Below, in pieces: positions 1 through 4,387 of a DNA stretch of 8,031 bases. Location of the stretch: the NCBI GenBank assembly GCA_003453735.1, contig DMNE01000441.1:208-8238 (forward strand), in the 5' to 3' direction. How positions within the stretch are numbered: position 1 is the stretch's first letter; each line of letters opens with the position of its first letter. The position numbers and the translations under genes were made by a program. Origin of the DNA: Nitrospiraceae bacterium (lineage in GTDB: Bacteria > Nitrospirota > Thermodesulfovibrionia > Thermodesulfovibrionales > UBA9159). The notes beneath the pieces were generated by a model, which worked only from the letters and a program-made list of their open reading frames with translations, was not told the origin of the DNA and did not search any database.

Positions 1-57
1 TTGCCTTATGGCAAACATACTGTACAAATTGGGTGCAAAACCTAGATTACAGAAATA

Positions 58-200
58 AGCGGGAAAAAAGATCAGGCCGACGGCACCCTCAAAGAGAGAG
101 GCTTGACGTCGGTAAACTGTCTCAAAGACAGCCGTTATGGGTTGTGCTAAAAACCCTCAAATGGGTGGCCTCTTCCTGTTCGGCGTCAAACTTTCCTGCT
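58..200 (+). ncRNA. Possible structured RNA or cis-regulatory leader, class not recognised
   Basis: This gene-free stretch is rich in inverted repeats. An outer stem can form between 58-66 (agcgggaaa) and 192-200 (tttcctgct), all Watson-Crick apart from one G-U pair. Inside it are a long hairpin 77-82/108-113 (ccgacg with cgtcgg), a perfect short hairpin 118-132 (ctgtct, loop caa, agacag), and two competing pairings of aaccc (152-156) with gggtt before it or gggt after it. Three of the hairpins share the loop-side string ctcaaa. I compared it from memory with the cyclic-di-GMP, cobalamin, TPP, FMN, glycine, ydaO, SAM and tmRNA/SRP/RNase P consensus cores and saw no match. The strand is assumed from the direction of the gene at 444, about 240 bases further on. 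It could equally be a small RNA or chance. Confidence 0.3.
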
Positions 201-363
201 ATAAAAACATAAAAACCCTCTATGAGTGTATTCATCCTTAAAGCAGAAACTCATCCGATCGAGCTAGAGAAAGCATACCTGTAAAAAGAGGCGATTCCTT
301 TCATATTCTGAACAAGTAACTTTATTAGACCATGCACGTCTTCTATATAAGGGAATGGAAGAA

Positions 364-392
364 TTGCTATTATCACCAAAAAGGGAGACAAT
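364..392 (+). promoter_or_regulatory. Candidate sigma-70-type promoter for the leader ORF and the gene at 444
   Basis: TTGCTA (364-369) as -35 and GACAAT (387-392) as -10 are separated by exactly 17 bases. Each box matches 4 of 6 consensus bases, and the position gives a short transcript leader before the leader ORF at 411. This is inferred from the sequence alone. A second AT-rich candidate (TATATA near 344-349) cannot be excluded. Confidence 0.3.
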
Positions 393-398
393 AAAAAG

Positions 399-440
399 AG
401 GAGTGGAGTTATGCAGGTAACTCCCAACTCAGGAGGCTAG
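399..440 (+). promoter_or_regulatory. Nine-codon leader ORF (MQVTPNSGG) with its own ribosome binding site, overlapping the next gene's ribosome binding site
   Basis: AGGAG at 399-403 lies 7 bases before ATG at 411. The frame reads nine codons, MQVTPNSGG, and stops with TAG at 438-440, three bases before the ATG of the exported-protein gene at 444. The leader's last sense codons are the AGGAGG (431-436) that serves as the next gene's ribosome binding site, so ribosomes finishing the leader would occupy and expose that site. The leader's ATG sits in a perfect 7-base-pair inverted repeat, GGAGTTA (405-411) with TAACTCC (418-424). CTCC (421-424) could instead pair with GGAG (432-435) in the downstream site. 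This suggests translational coupling or a leader-controlled switch. Such a short ORF can also arise by chance. Confidence 0.4.
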
Positions 441-443
441 AAG

Positions 444-1649
444 ATGAAAAGCAGGATTACAGCATGGATCCTCCTGATATTAATGGTACTGACGCCAACA
501 CTGGCGTTCGCGCAAACCCAGCAGCCTGATACGTCAGCGCCGCCTGTATCACAACCATTGGTCAGAGAAGGTACATTTGCGGTAGGTCTTGTTAAGGCCC
601 TGAATCTTAGCGAAACAACGAATGAAACCGAAGCCGAAAGCATTCTCACAAAAGCGGGAGTAGCACCCGCCAACGGATGGATATCAGATTACCCTGTTAC
701 CCCAGATGTAGTTGGTGACCTTAAGGCCTCAATAACAAAGGCAACTCAGGCCGGAAGCATCACAACCTCTGACGCAAACGCTCAAAACGCACTGCAGACA
801 GTAGAAAACTACTACGCAATGACAGTCGCTCCAGCACCAAGCGCTGCGCCTCAGGGAGAATCAGGCTCAGGATACTATGACAATACAGTCGTAGATAACT
901 ATTACAACGATGAGGGGCCGCCTGTTGTCACATACTACACGCCGCCACCGGACTACTCTTACCTTTACACGTGGGTGCCGTATCCTTTCTGGTGGTGGGG
1001 ATGGTGGTTCGGAGGCTATTACATTCTGTCAGGATTCACCTTTCCCGCCTACTACGGATACTGGCCGGGAGTTTGGTACCCTTACCACAGCTGGTACGGA
1101 AGAGGTTACTGCTACCGTAACTGGTACGGAAGAACGTATTGGGGAAACCATGGTCCGTGGAATAACGCTAGCGCATTCCGCGCTAACACCACAATTTCAA
1201 ATCATTTTCGTGATCCAATCACTCATACCATGGGAACCATCAACCCCGGAACCCACGCAATGAACGCTGGGACAAGTAGCCGGAGTTTTTCACATTTTGC
1301 AACCCCTCAGGCAGCGGCAAGCGCCAGAGCAATATATAACACAACCCGGGGTTCCATGACGTCAGCAGCACACACCCAAGGGACGGCCACATGGAACAAT
1401 CATCCATATACAACAGGGGCTTACAACCATAACTATGCGTTATACAGCAGGTCATACACACAGCCCTCTTACGCCTCACATTACAACACGTTCTCAGGCA
1501 GATCCCAGTTCGTCGGCGGCCAAAGAACATTCAACACCACGCACTCATACGCTACACACAGCTTCAGCTCTTCGGGTATGAGATCCAGCTCAGGCGGGTC
1601 TAGGGGATTCTCAGGCGGGTCTAGGGGATTCTCAGGTGGGCGCCGCTAA
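444..1649 (+). CDS. Exported aromatic-rich protein with Gly/Ser/Arg repeat tail, function unknown
   Basis: This 401-residue protein is not a family I can name. Residues 1-23 form a clear Sec signal peptide ending in Ala-Phe-Ala, with predicted cleavage before QTQQ, so it acts outside the cytoplasm. Residues about 38-125 look like a small helical domain (VREGTFAVGLVKALNL, then an AGVAP-GW segment and VTPDVVGDLKASI); its rhythm recalls degenerate SLH-like modules, a weak resemblance. Residues about 143-240 are dominated by Tyr, Trp, Gly and Pro, including a cluster of five Trp in 183-188, and hold a near-repeat of the motif NWYGR/SWYGR. Residues 240-380 are rich in Ser, Thr, His, Asn and Ala. 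The end is a Gly-Ser-Arg-Phe repeat. There is one cysteine (223). AGGAGG (431-436) 7 bases before the ATG supports the start. The composition suggests a surface, matrix or envelope structural protein, which is inference. Confidence 0.85.
   Translation: MKSRITAWILLILMVLTPTLAFAQTQQPDTSAPPVSQPLVREGTFAVGLVKALNLSETTNETEAESILTKAGVAPANGWISDYPVTPDVVGDLKASITKATQAGSITTSDANAQNALQTVENYYAMTVAPAPSAAPQGESGSGYYDNTVVDNYYNDEGPPVVTYYTPPPDYSYLYTWVPYPFWWWGWWFGGYYILSGFTFPAYYGYWPGVWYPYHSWYGRGYCYRNWYGRTYWGNHGPWNNASAFRANTTISNHFRDPITHTMGTINPGTHAMNAGTSSRSFSHFATPQAAASARAIYNTTRGSMTSAAHTQGTATWNNHPYTTGAYNHNYALYSRSYTQPSYASHYNTFSGRSQFVGGQRTFNTTHSYATHSFSSSGMRSSSGGSRGFSGGSRGFSGGRR
1590..1640 (+). repeat. 21-base tandem repeat, 2.4 copies, inside the coding region
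   Basis: Two identical 21-base units occupy 1590-1610 and 1611-1631, followed by a partial third unit (1632-1640, tcaggtggg) with one change. Each unit encodes the seven residues SGGSRGF, so changes in copy number would keep the frame and alter only the length of the protein's tail. The identical DNA, not just the protein, points to recent slippage or duplication. Confidence 0.9.
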
Positions 1650-1667
1650 CAACCGCGCACTAAAGAT

Positions 1668-1710
1668 ATAGGGGTAAGTCCAGCGAAGGAGATACCCCTA
1701 TTCTTTTTTA
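1668..1710 (+). terminator. Rho-independent terminator after the exported-protein gene
   Basis: ATAGGGGTA (1668-1676) is perfectly complementary to TACCCCTAT (1693-1701). The 9-base-pair stem has a 16-base loop and runs directly into ttcttttttac. It lies 19 bases after the stop codon of the gene at 444, so that gene is probably transcribed alone with its leader. Confidence 0.85.
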
Positions 1711-1765
1711 CTTATTGATTTCTAAATTCCGGACCCTTATTTAACCTAAAAGAAGGATAAGTTTA

Positions 1766-2100
1766 TCAAACAGCTCTTTGTGAAAATGCGTTAGCATCTG
1801 TTAATGCGTCATAAACATAAGTGGCAGACTTCTCTTGCAGCACCTCCGCCCCACAACACCGTGAATTAAGACCATGTCTGTCAAACTCCACAAGAAGATA
1901 CCCGACATGCTCTGAGTATTGTCCTCCGTTGTTCTGTTATCCCGACCCCTCGGCTCAGATAGCACGGATCATGATATATAAGGCGTTCCTTAAGTTGCCC
2001 TTTTATCTTGAGCGCTCCCTTTTTAAGGGCATCACACATTGTACTGTTTGACTTTTCTCTTGGATGGGATATAGTGGAAATAAATGCCGGGCAGAGAGCT
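1766..2100 (-). pseudogene. Decayed fragment of an HdrD/GlcF-type Fe-S oxidoreductase (cysteine-rich CCG domain)
   Basis: Read on the minus strand, this region gives hallmark pieces of the C-terminal cysteine-rich domain found in heterodisulfide reductase subunit D and glycolate oxidase GlcF relatives, in the right order but in different frames. They are a CP-YFH-like segment (near 2093-2030, expected CPHCFHT), then KKGALKIKG and YHDPCYLSRGVG followed by ILRA (about 2030-1908), then after a frameshift near 1904-1910 LVEFDRHGLNSRCCGAEV (about 1895-1840). In the family the CCG and CP/HDPC cysteines bind a noncubane iron-sulfur centre or zinc. Two or more frameshifts, no N-terminal ferredoxin domain and no start mean it cannot make a working protein. 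It ends at a TGA near 1766. The N-terminal remainder is not detectable, and the region up to 2212 holds nothing else I recognise. It was probably a real gene now lost by decay. Confidence 0.75.
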
Positions 2101-2212
2101 TTCGCAAAGGACTGCGCTATCTGTGTCCCAGCGAGGAAGGTATGTAGAGTTTGACTGAACAGGTTTATATAAATGACACGGCGATGCTGATCCCTTATAG
2201 AGGGGGCCATCC

Positions 2213-3217
2213 ATGGGCTTGATCAAGAAAGAAGTGACCATACTTCACGTGGAGGATGACCCTAATCTTGCCCGGATCGTCCGGTCATTCTTTGAGGAGT
2301 TCGGGTTCAACGGCACAACAATCGTCGCAGGAAGTGTCAGGGAAGCATTTGATCTTCTCAACAAGAGAGAGCGGAAACAGCAGCCTTTGAGTCTGATCAT
2401 CTCTGACATAGGACTCCCTGATGGGAGCGGTCTGGATCTGATCCGCGAGGTGAAGACAAACCCTCACTGGCGAATGACACCGGTTATTGTCCTTTCGGGC
2501 GAAAAGAACCCTGCAGTGATCAACGCCGCTTATGCGCTTGGCGCAAACAGCTATCTGCCCAAAGATTCCCTAGGCGTCAACTTGGTTGTCTCATTGGAGA
2601 GCTTTTACAAATGCTGGCTGGAGAATGTCCAGCTTCCTCAGACAGGGGTCGTAGACCGGGTCCAGGAAGCCCTGGACAGGGCATGCGGGCTAAGAGCCAG
2701 GACCTCCGAATTTTACCTTAAGCTTGCCAGGGGTTCTGTGAAGAACTCTGAAATAAAGTTCTGGCTCGATCGTGCGTTGGTTGAAGGGAACCTATCAAAC
2801 CTGCTCGCTTTTTTCAGCGATAAGCTCAATGAACAGGATTTTCCCCCTGATGTGATAGACCGTGTGGTGAGTGTTCAGGTTCAGGTGGCTAATGCATTAA
2901 TTAAGGCGGAAAAGCATCTAAAAAAGATGCCCTCTCCCGGTTCCGATCTTCTCTACGAGTGGGTCCTCGAACTCACGGATGCAATTAACGAAGAGGTTTT
3001 CGTTGAGGCGCTCGCCTGCCTCTTCCCCAAGAGCCCAGTTGTCGCGACAGCCCTCAAGGCACGTGCAGCCGCGCAGTTCAAGGCTTTGGCTACATATATT
3101 GTGGAGAGCACCCAGCGGCGGGAGCTTCGTCGAAAGGCCGTCTCATTGCTTAACAGGTCACGACTGCTCGAGAAAGCAGGCAGAAGAGGGAGAAAAGGCA
3201 AGAACTCTGAGCCCTAA
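2213..3217 (+). CDS. Response regulator with unrecognised helical C-terminal domain
   Basis: This 334-residue protein opens with a receiver domain (about 7-130). It has the acidic pocket (E14, D15, D16), the phospho-acceptor Asp65 in IISDIGLPDGSG, the switch Ser95 in VIVLSGEKN and Lys117 in YLPKDS, so it should be phosphorylated by a partner histidine kinase, which is not in this window. Residues about 150-320 are entirely helical in appearance, contain no DNA-binding, GGDEF, EAL or HD-GYP motif, and end in a very basic tail. Two similar halves (EFYLKLA with ALVEGN; NEEVFVEAL with ALKARAAAQ) faintly recall a ferritin-like four-helix bundle, a low-confidence guess. The gaggggg motif 6-7 bases before the ATG supports the start. 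The next gene begins 42 bases after the stop, so they are probably co-transcribed. Output is more likely protein-protein than transcriptional. Confidence 0.88.
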   Translation: MGLIKKEVTILHVEDDPNLARIVRSFFEEFGFNGTTIVAGSVREAFDLLNKRERKQQPLSLIISDIGLPDGSGLDLIREVKTNPHWRMTPVIVLSGEKNPAVINAAYALGANSYLPKDSLGVNLVVSLESFYKCWLENVQLPQTGVVDRVQEALDRACGLRARTSEFYLKLARGSVKNSEIKFWLDRALVEGNLSNLLAFFSDKLNEQDFPPDVIDRVVSVQVQVANALIKAEKHLKKMPSPGSDLLYEWVLELTDAINEEVFVEALACLFPKSPVVATALKARAAAQFKALATYIVESTQRRELRRKAVSLLNRSRLLEKAGRRGRKGKNSEP

Positions 3218-3259
3218 GTGGGTCGTGATGGAGCAACTTGATCGGGCAGGAAGAAAAAA

Positions 3260-3682
3260 ATGGGAATATTTTCAGTCAGCGAGGCAAAAGAAAAGGCCCT
3301 CTGGGCCAAAATGGAGGCTTTGAATGTACGGGAAGAGGACATCCAGGAGTCCTTCGTCCGTTCGGGTGGCAAGGGCGGCCAGAATGTGAACAAGACCTCT
3401 ACGTGCGTCTACCTCAAGCACATCCCGACAGGCGTGGCGGTCAAGTGCCAGAAGGAAAGGTCACAGGCCCTGAACCGGTATCTAGCACGGGCGCTCCTTG
3501 TCGGCAAGATCGAGCAGATGGTCAAGGGGGCAGAAAGCGAAGAGATAAAGAGAATAGAAAAAATACGCCGCCAGAAAAGAAAGCGCTCCAAGAGGGCAAA
3601 AGAAAGAATGCTTGTAGATAAGGCAAAGGTATCTGAAAAGAAAAGATTACGCTCCCGCCACTCCATTGAATCCACTGGCTAG
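3260..3682 (+). CDS. Release-factor-like peptidyl-tRNA hydrolase (GGQ protein without codon-recognition domains)
   Basis: This 140-residue protein contains the catalytic domain of class I release factors: SGGKGGQNVNKTSTCVYLKH, with the GGQ triplet at residues 39-41, then IPTGVAVKCQKERSQ. The GGQ glutamine enters the ribosomal peptidyl transferase centre and promotes hydrolysis of peptidyl-tRNA. The codon-recognising domains of RF1/RF2 are absent. The last 50 residues are a Lys/Arg-rich helix of the kind that in ArfB and human C12orf65 (mtRF-R) relatives binds the empty mRNA channel or rRNA of stalled ribosomes. The KTSTCVYLKHIPTG stretch is closer to the C12orf65-like group than to ArfB (which has SGPGGQHVNK). 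The role is therefore probably ribosome rescue. AGGAAG (3248-3253) stands 6 bases before the ATG. No terminator is evident after it. Confidence 0.88.
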   Translation: MGIFSVSEAKEKALWAKMEALNVREEDIQESFVRSGGKGGQNVNKTSTCVYLKHIPTGVAVKCQKERSQALNRYLARALLVGKIEQMVKGAESEEIKRIEKIRRQKRKRSKRAKERMLVDKAKVSEKKRLRSRHSIESTG

Positions 3683-4079
3683 AGCTTAATGGACAATGCA
3701 TACAAGTATTAGGATAGCGCCGAATTTGATGATAGAGGGATTAGGAGGCTTCGCCTAAGTCCAATCTTTACCCATTTTATAGCCAGCCCAAATTCCGATA
3801 GAACCTCCAAGAGCACCAAAGAATAAAGAAGACATGGATAACGCACTATCTCCCCAAATTAAAGGAATATAACTGCCAATGAATGACCCTATAACCATAC
3901 CTGTCATAACAAATTTTTTCATAATTGTCTTATACCATATCTTCAGATAGAAAATAAAGATTAATCGGCTTCTTGGCTATCTATAGAGGCAGCACTATGC
4001 CGCCGCTAGAGCAAACCAGTGGATATACGTAATAACACGGGTATTGAGTTCTACCAAAAGAATTCACTAGTGCGATCAC
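3683..4079. other. Region between the release-factor-like gene and the Tn3 remnant
   Basis: Apart from the minus-strand small ORF (3755-3922), I see only an imperfect hairpin at about 3738-3762 (ggattagg with cctaagtcc around ggcttcgcc), lying between the two convergent genes. It lacks a T-run on either strand, so it is at best a weak bidirectional terminator. Nothing else is recognisable in 3923-4079. Confidence 0.4.
3755..3922 (-). CDS. Small glycine-rich two-helix membrane protein, 55 residues
   Basis: On the minus strand an ATG at 3922 opens a 55-codon frame ending in TAG at 3755. The protein begins MKKFVMTGMVIGSFIGSYIP and then has SLFFGALGGSIGIWAGYKMG before KDWT. It has two hydrophobic segments (about 5-21 and 30-47) with small-residue spacing (GxxxG-like: GALGG, GIWAGYKMG), a basic N-terminus and a short loop LIWGDSALSM. 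This is the pattern of a widespread type of tiny hypothetical inner-membrane protein that I recognise only as a type; function unknown. There is no strong Shine-Dalgarno upstream, only AT-rich sequence. It runs opposite to its neighbours and is more AT-rich than they are. The evidence for coding is the well-formed two-helix sequence rather than length. Confidence 0.68.
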   Translation of the reverse strand: MKKFVMTGMVIGSFIGSYIPLIWGDSALSMSSLFFGALGGSIGIWAGYKMGKDWT

Positions 4080-4235
4080 TTCCGCCGCACTGCGGCCGAG
4101 GCCATCATCTATTACAATTCCGCTTTTCTATCCCGGTTGCTCGCCAAATACGAAGCGAACCCGAAAATCCTGGAACTGATCAAAAAGATCTCCCCGGCAG
4201 TCTGGCGGAACATTCAGTTGAACCTGCCCCGAGTA
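4080..4235 (+). pseudogene. Remnant of a Tn3-family transposase C-terminus
   Basis: In the frame of 4083-4235 the translation reads RRTAAEAIIYYNSAFLSRLL and then AKYEANPKILELIKKISPAVWRNIQLN. This resembles the C-terminal end of Tn3-family DDE transposases, where an (A/C)IIYYN segment is followed by a linker helix and a KKISPxxWxHI motif. The frame is closed by TAG at 4068 and the similarity fades after IQLN, where the family would continue with a GRYxF-type ending. About 52 codons therefore survive of a protein normally near 1000 residues. No 38-base Tn3 terminal inverted repeats or target duplication were found nearby. The open frame at 4019-4342 covers the same DNA in another frame and is not a gene. 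The match rests on remembered family motifs. Confidence 0.6.
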
Positions 4236-4312
4236 CAATCAAAGAGAAGCATTCTTCTTTACCGCATGATGATAGAGTGCATTGCCATAAGTCGTATCTA
4301 CGAAATAAGGCA

Positions 4313-4343
4313 TTTACAATTTTCATATTTTTATTTATATAAT
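4313..4343 (+). promoter_or_regulatory. Candidate promoter of the mrfA-mrfB operon
   Basis: TTTACA (4313-4318) and a perfect TATAAT (4338-4343) lie in a strongly AT-rich stretch just before mrfA. Their spacing is 19 bases, longer than ideal; using TTACAA (4314-4319) gives 18. A start near 4350 would leave a leader of about 38 bases. No clear Shine-Dalgarno precedes the mrfA ATG. Confidence 0.45.
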
Positions 4344-4387
4344 ATCCCTGTATCCCTGAGAAATATTGCTTACATGAATTTTTATTT

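Noticed and set aside
2..58. A short frame at the window start (ending ANILYKLGAKPRLQK) resembling the end of a LuxR-type helix-turn-helix
   Set aside because: Only about 18 codons are visible and two other frames are also open at the edge; the resemblance is too short to call a gene end.
3..212. Open frame of about 70 codons running in from the window edge
   Set aside because: The translation is rich in Arg, Gln and Ser with no domain pattern, and it overlaps the inverted-repeat region; likely chance openness.
1..300. Known riboswitch (c-di-GMP, cobalamin, TPP, ydaO and others)
   Set aside because: None of the conserved core strings I know for these classes is present.
910..1263. 117-codon plus-strand ORF inside the exported-protein gene
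   Set aside because: It is a frame shadow; the 401-residue frame has a signal peptide, ribosome binding site and terminator.
1821..2051. Plus-strand 76-codon ORF in the intergenic region
   Set aside because: It is the antisense of the iron-sulfur oxidoreductase relic and has no ribosome binding site.
2151..2174. TTGACT plus TATATAAA as a promoter for the response regulator
   Set aside because: The boxes are only about 9-11 bases apart, too close for a sigma-70 promoter.
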